Source: Gnetum montanum
Lineage: Eukaryota > Streptophyta > Gnetopsida > Gnetales > Gnetaceae
Length of the DNA stretch: 64,000 bases
Assembly (NCBI GenBank): GCA_015680685.1
Contig: MNCI01016537.1
Span: forward strand, 39,690 to 103,689
Direction: 5' to 3'
Below the pieces are notes generated by a model. That model was not told where the DNA came from, made no database searches, and saw only the letters and a program-made list of their open reading frames with translations. A program made the position numbers and the translations under genes. Positions 42,473-53,945 of the stretch are shown here, one piece after another (within the stretch, counting starts at the first letter, position 1; every line of letters starts with the position of its first letter).

Positions 42473-45399
42473 GAATAGTGTTGATACTATCTGGTTGGCA
42501 AGGAAAACTTCTTACCATGGTTAGAAAATTACAATTGGTTTAGACTTGTTTATAATATTTACCATTGTACTCCATGTCATTTCCTTGGATTAAAAAGGTG
42601 GTCAAAAAGACTTAAAAATTAGAACATGATCTTGTTTGGTAGGATTCAAAAGATTCCAAAAAAAATTCATTCATTTAATTATGACACAATTTATCATCTA
42701 TGGGAACATAGTTAATTTCGATTTAAAAATTACTTTATTTGAGTATGGCTCTTTTGGTAAAGTTAACTTGGAAAATTGAGAATGTAGATGCCATGTGGGT
42801 TGAATTGATGAATGCTAAAAGTTTGAACTTAAAAGATTTTCTAAAATGGTTTCATATTATTGATGATTATGCAATATGGGTAGACTTGAAAAAAATATGT
42901 GCATGGTGAGATTTGGTTATAGGAAAATAAAAATTCATACAAAAGTGTAAAGGATTATGCCCTATTTTATCTATAGGTCTATAAAAGTAAATGGTTTTCT
43001 TTAAATTAACTTTAAAAAAGAAAATTTTAACAATTGGAAATTTGTTGAAAGTGAGAATGGATAATAATTAATAGATATTACTTTCGTAAGAATGCTTATG
43101 AAGATGGTAATCAAATCTTTTTGCATTACCAATTACACAATTATAATTTTTATTTTTGGAGTTATAATTAGATTGGTACTTTAAGATAATTATGTTATTT
43201 ATAAAATTTCATTAGAAATTTGATCCTATCATCTTTGTTTATCATTAAGATCCCAAAACTAATCTTACCACATTGAAAATATTATTTTATTAATATATTC
43301 TATTTTTATTGGTTCATAAACCTAAAGTGCAACTACTTGTTAAAGGCATGTAACTTGGCATTCTACATCTTAAGTTTGACATTAGTGACATTCCTAATTA
43401 ACATCCTAAAGATCATGAGTATTAAATTTCAAAATTCATAATCTAGAAATCAATGACTATCCATTACATAATTTCTTAAAGCATCTTTCAATGTGATGTG
43501 TTTTTTTGGTAATTGGATAGTTTTGGCACATTCAGGAATTCAGAAACAAATTGGACAATTCATACATGTGATTGTCAAAAGTAAAAAATAGTAATCCAAT
43601 CCAAATCAGATACAAGTTTATTATTGACAATTTTTAATGTCTATTTTTTCATAACTATAGCAATTGGAAACAAATAGCCTATTAAAATGCCAAAAATGTT
43701 CAATTATTGCACTTAATCTTCCCATCAAAATGCATTTAGGGTGCATTTCCTAGATAGAATTTTCTAGTTGTCAAAATATCTAGAGAAGTAATACTTTATT
43801 CATGTCATATTGTGATTTTTGTCCATTTGTAATGCCAATTTGAGTGTTTATATATCCAATGTAAATTTATATGGAAATATGGCAATATGTACAAGCTCAA
43901 GTAAGGGTGTGATCATTATTTTAGTGTTATCTATTATTGGTCATGCTGTTAACTTTGAATCTGCTACTTCAAACTATTTGGTGCCTTGAATTCTTAAGTT
44001 GGGAAGATCTTCATGTGTTGAAAAGTCAAATCTACAATTTTCATCAAGAATCAAGATCTCAGTGTTTGGGTCAATGATGTTGCAGATCATTTTCAACTAT
44101 CCTAGTGTAAGAAAAGTTTATTGGTTCACTTTTATGTACTTATCTCTACTTCCTATGTTATCAATTTATATGGGATTTTATTCTAGTTTTGAATTATATA
44201 CTTAAATTTGACACTGAATACTTGAATGTAAGGTATTTATGAATGTGAGATAGTGGAAAGTAAGTATACTAGGAAATGCTACAATTGTCACAATAGTATT
44301 CTCTTACAAAATAGTACTAGAGGTTACTATCAATGCTGTCAAGGTTTATCAACCATAACAAATTTTGCACTTGGAAAAAATTATTAACACAATAGATTAG
44401 CACAATGAAAGCAAAATTGACCATACATTAAAAGCCATAATGAAAAAGTAACAAACTAAAAATGAGTCCTAAGCCCCTATCAAATTGGGGAAAATGCTTA
44501 GACATTCAATTATGTTTCCCTTCATCTCAATTTTTACATGTGGTTGCTCACAAGCTAACCTAAGGTTCATTGAACTTGGAGATACTTTCAAATTACTTAG
44601 AAACTTCTAGAAAAGTCTAATGGCTAATAATGTTGACATTATTATTTATTCCAACAATCCCTCCCTTTATGCCAACTTAAGAAAGAAACTTAGGTATACA
44701 CACCCTTAACTTAAATTCCATATCAAAACATGCACTATTCAATTACATGCCATGTTTGAGATATACACACACAAAAATACATCCTTACAGGAATGGTCTA
44801 TATTTAAATAAAATTGGAATCAAACTTGTAGAAGATTGGCAACAAACCTACTTGAAAACTCATCTAGTTTGTCCAAACTAACTAGGTAAAGTCAAAAACA
44901 AGAGAACACACATCAAATAAATGATTTGAGCTTACAAAGAACTTTCATTGAAGAGCATGATGACACTAACAAGAAGCACACTAACAATGCCAACCAAACA
45001 AGGCCTAAAAGAACATAGTAATAGTTTTACTAACAAACATTTATCAATGCCTTAACTGTAAACAAACAATTAAGCTTCAAACATAAAAGAAATATTTTAT
45101 TGTAGTATATGTTGAATAAACTTAAGATAAGGATGTGTTGTATTGCTCAAGTACTCAAGGCTTCTAGCATCAAGGTCTAATTCTTTTACAAGTCAAGCCT
45201 CCCCCAAAATTTAAAGGATAGCTTTGTGGCCAAAAAGCCTACTTTGTATCATCCATAGCTTGTGTTTTGCTTTTAGCTTGCATTTTATTTTTTAGTAGAA
45301 CTTTTTGAATTATACTAGATTGATTTCTCAAGGATTAAAGAGAGAATGAATACCACAATGGTTCTCTCTCTNNNNNNNNNNNNNNNNNNNNNNNNNNNN

Positions 45400-45435
<36 letters not shown>

Positions 45436-45483
45436 GAGATTCTTAAATCTTCTTTTGATATGGAGCAAGCCTTTTTGATTAAG
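42473..45483. other. Unassigned AT-rich DNA; CHR-H LTR may continue at its left edge
   Basis: The first bases (GAATAGTGTTGATACTATCT) should be the rest of the CHR-H LTR split by RLG-B, but I cannot find its end. No other gene, LTR or tandem array is evident. Scattered open frames (such as 43999-44205) lack motifs and look like chance. Confidence 0.45.
45363..45430. repeat. (CT)n microsatellite with assembly gap
   Basis: A pure CT run broken by 28 Ns (45372-45399). Its true length is unknown. The open frames drawn through it on both strands are artefacts of the repeat. Confidence 0.95.
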
Positions 45484-45495
45484 TGTATTTTGAAT

Positions 45496-47601
45496 TTTTT
45501 TTTTTTTAGCAATACAATCAGGCATTGTATTAGAAAAAAAGCAAGTACAAAACAAAAGGAGATGAACCCCACAAAACAAGGGGTACTTCACCCCTTCCTT
45601 GAGATGAGAAAAGGGGAGACCCACTTAGACATAAAAGCAAAACAAACAAAAAAGTAAGAAATTCTAGAGCTACTAATCATCAATACTCCCCATAAAATCT
45701 AGCCCCTCCCTAGGCCCTTCAATCAAATACATTCAAAACTAAAAAAAAGGCCAATAGCCCTAATAGGACACCCTCTCTCCATTCTTATGAGCATTTTCAT
45801 GTTGCAGGCTACAAGATGGTAGTGTAGGGGCAACTAGCCCTTTCTCACCTATGTATAGAATCTAGAACCTCCCAAAGTTGCTTTGTAGCAACAAAGTTTG
45901 TGACTTCCTAGGACTCCTTGTACTTATTTTCCTATTGTTGTTGGGCTTATTCAAATCCAACTTTATCTAGATGAAATCTGGTAGCAACCCTCCTAATATG
46001 CCTTTGGAGATCCACCTAGGAAATGTAACAACAAACTTCCATAACTTCGTACGAGCTACGGCCCATTCGAAACCACCATTGAATGTTAGTTGAGTGAGCT
46101 ACCAGTTGCTACTTCATGAGTTGCTCCTCTTCTCAGGCAGCTTTGGCCCTTTGAACCTCTACTACCTTCTCTCTCTGTAATCTTTCTTGGGCCTCATAGC
46201 ATAGATCTTTCTGGATTTGCACCCTAAGCTCCTCCTCCAATGTGCATCTATTGGATGCTTCCTACAACTTCCTCACCCAATGCTCTTGAATTGCAACTTC
46301 ATGTGCCTACCTCTCCACCTCCTACAGCCAAACTTTAGTAGCCTCTCATGCCTAGTGATTTCAACCACCTAACAGATCTACTCATGGTCCCATGCTTCTT
46401 GAACTGTGTGATGTAGTTTAGCTTCATGTTGAATATGAAGCTCACAATTGCTCTTCAATTAGATGGATCTTTTCATGTTGTGATGGTTTAGTAGTAGAAC
46501 CCTGATCTAGAGCATTGGCTTCCACTAGTGGCAAACTTGATTCTAGCCTCTACCCTAGTCCTTGTAAAATAGAGAAAGAAGGTTCTCCCATAGGGGATGG
46601 TTGGCGATGTGTATAATAGCACCTAATTGGGTAGATGTGAGCCTACATAGTTTCCCTCAACTTGGTTGCATTCCATAGTGCTAAAATCAACCCAAAATGG
46701 CACCTTTGCCATCCCCATCGAAGTGCGGCCAAGAAGAACTTGGTTAGGTTAATAAGACGACCTAGTTGTAGACATCGCATGAAGGAAAAATGGAAGCCTT
46801 AGAGCTTCCAGGCATTCCTAGACTAGACAAAGAAATGCTCCACAAGCTCGGCTACCTCTTGCCATAAGGCTGGCAAGGAAAACTTAGGAACTTACCCACT
46901 GGCCATTTTTGGAACAGGCCCCTGAAAAAACCTTTCGCATCTTGTAGCCCCCATCTCAAAGGTAGAATAATTTCTTCCCCAATAGCAATACCAAGATATT
47001 TTTTAATATCTTCTTCAGTAAGCTTGACCCTTATCCCTTGGAAGGTTGTGGAATCACCACACCAATGAGAAATGGAGGCATCTACAAGATGAGAGTCTCT
47101 TACAAGCTATGGGAGAATGTTGTCTCACCCAATCCTCTACACTAGCAGCCATAGTTGCTAGTTATTTTGGTACCTCTGGTAGTCAAGCTCAAATGTGGGC
47201 AAGTGTCCCTTGGCTACCATGGCCTCTTACCACTACTGCAGGGCCTTTTGGAGAATGAGTGCTAAAGACAACAGGGACACATTTTGTAAAACGAGAGCAT
47301 TCTGGGCCTTCCACATGATTCAAAGAATGGTGTCATTATGGCAATCCCCATGCAAGTGCCACCCCATGGCAGTAGCTACCTAAATAGCACACGTAACAAG
47401 GCATTGGTGTAGGAAATGTTCAGATGTATTAGCGGCTGCAATGTAGAGGGGATAGGTGTCAAGAATCTACAAACCCCATGCTCAAAGCAATGCCTAGATA
47501 GGCATTGCACCATGTGCCACCAACTATAAAAAGCATTTAATTTTCTCTAGCATGCAACCCTACCAAATCTGCCTCCATCCCAGTGTTGGACCACATAGTA
47601 A
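45496..47601 (-). mobile_element. 5'-truncated non-LTR retrotransposon (LINE-like)
   Basis: The 12-bp sequence TGTATTTTGAAT occurs at 45484-45495 and again at 47602-47613, exactly flanking a segment that, on the minus strand, ends in a 12-13 base A tail (45496-45508). That is a target-primed insertion. The tail is preceded by CTAATACAATGCCTGATTGT, a LINE-like 3' end. At the 5' side, worn frames include SEHFLHQC and IMWKAQNALVLQNVS (about 47260-47450), resembling the zinc-finger end of LINE ORF2. At 46100-46500 is an E/Q-rich coiled-coil-like frame (QERLQREKVVEVQRAKAA). I cannot find reverse transcriptase blocks, so a retrocopied gene or chimera is also possible. Confidence 0.72.
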
Positions 47602-47613
47602 TGTATTTTGAAT

Positions 47614-48096
47614 ATTGCAAGTACATATCATTGTACTTTGTATTTTATTATTATTTTTTGAGATGTTTCAAATCATACTAGAGTCATCATTAGTTGTAAT
47701 TGGTTTCAAGGATATAGAAAGTCTAGTTTTTTTACTTTCCCTAGAAGATATAGAAAGAAGTAAATCGAGTAGCAATTGTGAGTTTATGATGAAATTTATC
47801 TACTTTCACAACTTACCTCTTCAATAAAATAGTAGAAATGGACAAGGTAGTGTCTTCAAAACTATATTCAAAGCAATTTAAAGTCCTCTTTGAATAGATT
47901 TGAATCTTCGTAACCACATTATGCTTGCTTGATTGCACAACAAGGGAAGACACCTGTGAGAATGACAAGTCTTATTAACCTGGAAAAGCCAAAGTGAAGC
48001 ACTATCTAGTTAACCCTATCTGAAACTGAATTTTTACATTCATACACTAAGACCCTTTTAGATCTATCAAACAACCATTTCAAAATTCCTTTTACA
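47614..48096. other. Unassigned DNA right of the LINE
   Basis: No gene or repeat recognised apart from the 12-bp target duplication at its left edge. Confidence 0.45.
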
Positions 48097-48200
48097 ATTT
48101 TTTTTTAATCCATTACTCAGTGTCACCTACTAGAATTGAACCAATAACCTAGGGTTTCCATACCAAGATTCTTACCACTAAACTAACACATTGTCTTTAA
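48097..48200 (-). mobile_element. tRNA-derived SINE-like sequence
   Basis: On the minus strand, GTTTAGTGGTAAGA (48169-48184) fits a Pol III A box and GGTTCAATTCTAGTA (48129-48143) fits a B box (GGTTCGANTCC with CG decayed), about 30 bases apart as in tRNAs. It ends in an A run (48097-48106). There is no proper acceptor stem, so it is not a tRNA gene. Target duplications were not found. It could also be a lone tRNA pseudogene. Confidence 0.45.
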
Positions 48201-49498
48201 ATTCTGGCAATGAACATTTTTGTGACTTTTAAAGTACATGCTATTTATTAAATAAAGGATGATTTTATTTATTCTACAATGTACTGTAATTTTGGTCTTT
48301 TGCACTTCTTAGAAAACCAGAGTATACATGAAATCTACAATGATTATGTGCATGTTGCACTTATTTCCCTATAAGGTGACATTTTAATCCAACTGCATAA
48401 AATTTTATTTTTTAAGGTTTCAACCAAACTTCAGCGTTAAAGTTTATAAGCTAAACCTTATACGAAGAAACTACTTATACCACTGTTTGCTAGTGATAAA
48501 ATGTAGTGATTTCATGAAATTTGAACCAAATAGGAGTCTTTTGAAATTTGGGTAAAATAACCATGATAATTTTAATACATTAAAAAAATTGATTAAATGA
48601 AAAACAATGAATTGCAAAAAAGGACTTATGTAGCAAACCCCATTTTGTTGACAAGGCTAGGATGATGATGCTGATGAATTATATAAGAAACAAATTTGAA
48701 TTATGTCTTTGTAAACTTCAACCTATTATTCCTAAGATGAGATAGAACTTAAAATCTATTTAATCATTATAGAAAAATTTTTCTTCATCACTCATCAGCA
48801 TCATCATGGTGCCTTTATCCTATCAATGTGGGCTCACCCATTAAGGTGGACAAAGGATTTGATGATGATTTGCTGTTACCTATTATATAATGAGTAGATG
48901 TTACAAATAAATGACAACTTGAACATGGGAATTTTAGAACTTAAACATTTAAACACTTTGAATTTGTACTTCAAAAAGAGTCATAAGGTTTTAATTTGCA
49001 TAACATACAGTTATGCTCCACATGTTAAGTATCATATGGTATAGCAATGGGACACTAGACATTATGTTGGCTTTCAAAGTGGATTTTTAAAATTAGCAGT
49101 TCATGGATTTAAGTAGATGTTTTAAAATTAGCATTATATAATGTACTTAAGTTCATAATCGAATAATATTTATTTTTTAAAACTTGGTTTCTTGTTTGGA
49201 TCACTTGTCTAATGCCCTATGAATTTCAATTAATAAAATCTTGTACAAAAATGCCCTATTTTTGTGCTATGTTTGTCTTGTTAACCGAAATGTTTTGAGC
49301 ACAAATTTTGACAAAATTTTAGTCCTTAGAAATGCGTTTGTTTATTATTCATGTATGTATTGGGTTTTCATTTTAAAATGCTATTTTATTAAACTAATGA
49401 TTGCATAGGACATTCCTTAGAATTGCATTTTATTTTAAGTTGTCCGAAATTGTTGCACATTGTCATTTTGAAAGATATCACATATATTCTAGCTGCAG
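48201..49498. other. AT-rich DNA upstream of the Puf fragment
   Basis: Probably intronic or flanking sequence of the Puf gene fragment. I looked for further Puf repeats and saw none that I can support. The region ends in a plausible splice acceptor (TTCTAGCTGCAG, 49487-49498). Confidence 0.45.
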
Positions 49499-49972
49499 AG
49501 TGATGCTACAGGAAATCGTCCAGAAATATTCTTCAAGCTTTATTTCCATGAGCGATGAACAATTTTAGAGGTTGCAAGAGATCCTGGAGGTAGCCGAGTG
49601 ATTGAGGCTTTTCTAACTTCAAAAGTTTCTTCAAAGCAGAAATTTTGAATTATTTTCAAGTCATTTTGTATAATGAAATGACATTGTAACTGTGTGAGAC
49701 CTAATTTGGATTATCTTGAACGTTAATAGAGAAATCAATACAATTATCGTTAAAAACTAAAAGTATCAACTTCTTGTTTTATTCTGAAGGTTACAAGGTT
49801 ACTTTGGGGAACTTGCTCAGGAATTGTACGGTGCATTTACTGTTTCAAAATGCTTTTTAGCAGCAGACCTGTCACTTAAAGAGGTCATTGCTTCTGAACT
49901 TGCAAATGTGCAAAATGAACTTTCAAGATTGAAGCACGGGTTACATCTATTAAGAGTCTGTGATGCGAACAG
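49499..49972 (+). pseudogene. NOP9/APUM23-type Puf gene fragment, two exons
   Basis: Exon 49499-49659 reads SDATGNRPEIFFKLYFHER, a TGA, then TILEVARDPGGSRVIEAFL and SSKQKF, TGA, IIF. The block ARDPGGSRVIEAFL is the hallmark of a late Puf repeat in this nucleolar family (rRNA processing in intact genes). Exon 49790-49972 reads LQGYFGELAQELYGAFTVSK, then LAADLSLKEVIASELANVQ and HGLHLLRVCDAN, fully open, with acceptor TTCTGAAG and donor GTAGAAT. The exon phases join correctly (AA|G makes lysine). Both stops could come from CGA to TGA. Introns are kept, so it is a DNA-level copy and not a processed retrocopy. A third exon lies inverted at 50082-50201. Confidence 0.8.
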
Positions 49973-50446
49973 GTAGAATGTTAGCTCTGTAAGGGAATAT
50001 TTATTTGTTCCTTAAACTAATGAATCTTTACTTGGATTCTTGATGTTTTTTTTGACCTTTTACAATTTTCGTGGTTTCATNTCACTATCTCTTGCATTTT
50101 TATCATTTTCGTATTCCAATCCAAAAATGTTGGTAAAAGATTCTCGAGCTGACTCTTTAGAACTTTGACATGATCTCCATTCTGCAGGTCCTTTTACATA
50201 TCTGAACAAAAACAATAAAAAGACCGGTCAAATCAAAATTACTTTCCATCAATTTCTGCTATGTAAGACAGAACAAGTGCGTATGAAACCACGAAAATTG
50301 TAAAAGGTCAAAAAAAACATCAAGAATCCAAGTAAAGATTCATTAGTTTAAGGAACAAATAAATATTCCCTTACAGAGCTAACATTCTACCTGTTCACAT
50401 CACAGACTCTTAATAGATGTAACCCGTGCTTCAATCTTGAAAGTTC
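49917..50446. repeat. 164-bp inverted repeat with arms bounded by single Ns
   Basis: 49917-50080 and 50283-50446 are reverse complements with one difference (GCG against GTG, at 49965-49967). A single N follows the first arm (50081) and another follows the second arm (50447). The 365-bp block 50082-50446 is thus bounded by Ns on both sides. If it is turned round, its arm simply overlaps the first arm, and exon 3 falls in place. A misoriented contig is the simplest reading. Confidence 0.88.
50082..50201 (-). pseudogene. Third exon of the Puf fragment, in flipped block
   Basis: On the minus strand, after an acceptor TTTTTGTTCAG, the frame reads YVKGPAEWRSCQSSKESARE then SFTNIFGLEYENDKN without a stop to the N at 50081. 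The phase completes the arginine codon left by exon 2 (AG|A). The 'xPxxWRxxQxSKxSxxxxFxxxFG' pattern is the C-terminal tail expected right after the last Puf repeat in this family. It continues the gene only if the block is inverted. Confidence 0.72.
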
Positions 50447-50576
50447 NCCTAAAATTAGAATAACTTTCTTTATTAATTAATTTCAATTTCATTCACAATT
50501 TAAATCAATCATTTATTCTTTAAATAAAATTAACTATTATATCAATTTAGTCAAAAGCATAACTAATTTTAACATT

Positions 50577-50892
50577 TTATGTATCAATTTTTCTCATTTA
50601 ATTCATTAAGCAAATTTTTCATTAAAGTAATGAATATATTTCATTCATGAATTAATGTAAGCAGAATTTTAACTGCGATGATAGTAAATGTCAACAATTG
50701 TTGTAACTAACTACACAGTTTGATTCTTACTTACGTATCAATTTTGCTCATTTAATTCATTGAGCAAATTCATCATTAAAGCAATGACTATATTTCATTC
50801 ATGAATTAACGTTAATAGAATTTTAATTGTGGTGCTAGTAAATGTCAACACCTATTATAACTAACTATACAATGGCATTCGATTCTTACTTA
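50577..50892. repeat. Two-copy tandem duplication, 154-bp period
   Basis: Copies start at 50577 and 50731, sharing GTATCAATTTT, CTCATTTAATTCATT and TATTTCATTCATGAATTAA; about 10-12% differ. Just downstream (about 50935-51062) a shorter stretch containing ACTTTAACTAGGAATC is also doubled. Confidence 0.75.
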
Positions 50893-52720
50893 TAAGACTT
50901 GTGATCTCCTTTGGTTTACCTCTTGGTGATGCCATTGTGCTCTATTGTTCACCAATTTAAAGTACTTTAACTAGGAATCTCAAATACCTTACATATACCC
51001 TAATGCTATTGTCCTTTGTTGTTTACCAACTTTACTTTAACTAGGAATCATAGATGCCTTATATATAGCAAGGTTGATTTCAATTGATTAACTTGCTCAA
51101 CATTTGCCTTTGCCTTTGAAGTTTCTGGAAAGTTAAGTTTGTTGTAGAAGGAATTTTTTTCTTAGAATGGTCTTGACTCTTGAATAAAAGAATTTTACAA
51201 GACACAAGTGTGCCTATGTTTTGAACTTTGTGATTTGAACATAATTTCCCCTCTATTGTAATAAAGTACAGTTAACACTATTTGAAATAATTTAAATGAA
51301 TTTGAGGCAAAGGTTGAACAAAATTGATTTTCCTTGCAGATGAAATAAGTTATCTTTAAAGGTCAAATTGAAATAAAAGATTGCAAATTTTAGTTTCGAT
51401 AAAGTGATATTACTATAAAAAATAGCAAAGTTAATTAGTCAAAAAAGTAATAAAGCAAAAAAATTCATGCATTTTTGGAATTTTTTTAGTTGGAATTATG
51501 GCACTTAGAAACTAAGTAGCTAAAAATACAAGAAAACAAGAAAAAAACAAGAAATATAGTTTAGTGTGAGCAAGGAAAAAAAGAAGAAGCAAAGAAATAC
51601 AATGGAACATGACCAATGAAAAAATGAAGAAGTAAAGAAATACAATTGTGTGCAAGTAACAGAAAAACATTGGAGTAGAGAAAAGGAAAAGGTTATGTTC
51701 TAAACTTGAGATCTATACTTTGTAATTAGAATGCACTACCAAAATATTGGTAATTACTTTAGGATTTTTTCATTTTGAATTGTATTTAAATAATATTTAT
51801 GGTTCCACCAATGCTTGGAAAGTGGGCAGTGGTGAGAGAATGTAAAGGGTTTAATCTAGTTGCATGAGCTAGTAGAGTTATTGGGCATGGCATAGTAATC
51901 AAATATTATAGTCTTTCTAATTCTTCCAACTTTTGCAATCATGAAGGACATTTGTTTAATGCTTGTCATTTTTTGCTCAAGAAAAAAGATTCTGAAGAAA
52001 AGAAAAATATGTTAAAGTTGAAAATATAAAAAATCAAGTTAATGTCAATGATAAGTAGGTGCCCTCTTACAACTCTAAGCTAAAAAGCTACCTACTTAAA
52101 CAAACTAAATAGAGTGATGGATTACACATGGAGTGGTAGATCACAAGGTTATTTTTGTTAATTGAATTCCAATTTGGATTTCTCAAACTTGGGTTGGCAT
52201 CTTCCCTCTTCAAAATGAGGTATATCCTATCCACATAAGAATTTGATGCTAATTATTTAGGTGCTCATGGTCCATATGCTAATGCTCGTAATATCCAGAT
52301 AGCCAGAAGTAGGTGAAGGGTATAGAGATCAATAACCAACCCTTAGCCTTAGGAAAGGACCATCCCATTTCAGCATTTCAGAAATTGTCCCAATACATAT
52401 TATGTAAGTAACCACAATGTATTAGATGAAGGAGTTAATTATATTATAGAATTATTGGGTCCTATATTTTGAGCAATCTCCAAAGGGTCCAAATGAATTA
52501 GGAGAGATTCCTTTTATGTTGAGGGTGAGTTGAAGATTAGGAGTTGAGGGGGAGAAGGTGCAATACACACTTCTTTGGGTTGGGTCAATTATCTTTGGAT
52601 GTGCTATCCTAATTTGTGGACTTGCCCAACCAGAGCCTCAAAGATCTACAAAACATTAGAAGATAATGAAGTTTTCTTCAATCTCTTGGGTGTTGGAAAT
52701 TTGGGAAAGTAGACATTCCG
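50893..52720. other. Unassigned AT-rich DNA
   Basis: Contains the short doubled stretch up to 51062 and purine-rich A/G sequence at 51430-51690. No gene recognised. Confidence 0.45.
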
Positions 52721-52995
52721 ATGAAAGGTCTTTGGATAGGACAAACTCATCACAAAATGATTCGGGATGCTTTGTCTAAAGAATTCACCCTTTTGTGCCG
52801 AGGTCTAGGGGTGCATGTAAAGGATTGGTTTAGTAAGGGGCAATTGAGAATTCCATTAGTCTTTCATGATGATAATAGACATGAACAATTCACAGATATT
52901 CTTGACATCCTTAAAAAGATAGAGCACCCAGCTTTTCCTTCCTCCCCTCCCACACCATTACAACCCACCCCTCCACCCCCCACCCCACCCCACTC

Positions 52996-53026
<31 letters not shown>

Positions 53027-53071
53027 CCCCCAATGCAACCCATGAAGATACTTTGCATTTTTCTTCGATAA
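52721..53071 (+). other. Unrecognised open frame ending in simple repeats
   Basis: 116 codons, open from ATG to stop. The first 70 residues (for example LSKEFTLLCRGLGVHVKDWF and QFTDILDILKKIEHP) look like ordinary protein sequence, with balanced composition and predicted helices, but I do not recognise a family. The remainder is a translation of a C-rich stretch and a (CT)n run (52999-53025), so the frame is probably a truncated gene or transposon piece running into a microsatellite. The opposite-strand frame 52864-53151 is an artefact of the repeat. Confidence 0.3.
52930..53030. repeat. Compound C-rich and (CT)n microsatellite
   Basis: CCTCCCCTCCC- and CCACCCC-type stretch (52940-52998) followed by about 13 CT units (52999-53025). 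Confidence 0.92.
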
Positions 53072-53089
53072 ACCAAAGATGCTTTATAG

Positions 53090-53940
53090 GAAATCCTTTT
53101 CCAAAAGTGAGGGGATAGGATCTTATTTATAGGTTGCATTATCAACCACAAGTAAGGTTTGTTGTCTTGGCTGTTGGCTCATCATGTAGTGCTGACTTAG
53201 GGAAAACTCTAGAGATGGGGTTTCATCATGGCCTCCCAATGTATCCTTTGTTATGAGGAGATTTAAACTGCAAGGCATCTTTCCAAGGAATGTTATTTAC
53301 AAATGTTGTAGGTTAATGTTTTTGCAAGTGGACTGGGATCTTGTGGGATCAATGTTGGATAATGATTACAGAAGGGTCCATCATTCAAAGCCACTTTCAT
53401 AGGATTTCATTATGGGTAGAGGTCACATGGAAGATTTGGCTTGAGCAAAATGCTTGCACTTTTCATGCGAAGTATCTAAACTCTCCCTACAAATGCCTTT
53501 TGAAAGCATTCATCAACTTTCACTTGTGGAAAAACATCCATGAATGCACAATGATAATAATCAACACTCATGACTCCTTGTGAGATGAGTCGATGTGGCA
53601 CTTGTAAACTATGTTCTTTTGCTTTTCTAAATATGCACACCCTCTGTTTTAAATGAACTTTATGATGTTACGCATGGCTATTTTTGGTTTTTAGTTTTGA
53701 TGTCCTATAGAAATGCTTGGGGATTTTTGATTAGTTGGAAATAGGATAAGATTCTTTCCCCCCTAGAGTTGATGCATGATTCTTCTAATGGTTTGGTTCC
53801 TAGTTAGCTTCATGATCTCAGTGTTCATCTATATTGCTTGAGGATCTTCTACACTCCATGATGATACTACTGTTGTAATTGTTGATTTGGGGATGCATCC
53901 CTTTTATTATATAAATAACCATACTTTCCATAAAAAAATA
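53090..53940 (+). mobile_element. LINE 3' end
   Basis: The frame 53341-53583 reads VEVTWKIWLEQNACTFHAKY, followed by LLKAFINFHLWKNIHE, typical of the last part of plant L1-type ORF2 (W-IW-ERN). A 350-base untranslated tail follows and ends GGGGATGCATCCC, TTTTATTATATAAATAA, then an A run at about 53932-53938. The GGGG...CCCC-TTTT-TA arrangement before the A tail is usual in plant LINEs. The 5' border is not clear; no target duplication was found. Confidence 0.6.
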
Positions 53941-53945
53941 ATGAT

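Noticed and set aside
42473-45483. Possible gene in the gene-less stretch (for example the frame at 43999-44205)
   Set aside because: Short, hydrophobic, AT-driven frame with no motif, splice context or neighbour support.
45328-45657. Opposing open frames of about 100 codons across the CT tract
   Set aside because: Both contain the N gap and are mostly Ser-Leu or Arg-Glu translations of a microsatellite.
52864-53151. Minus-strand 95-codon frame with RERERERE and GGVGG stretches
   Set aside because: Translation of the complement of a CT/C-rich microsatellite.
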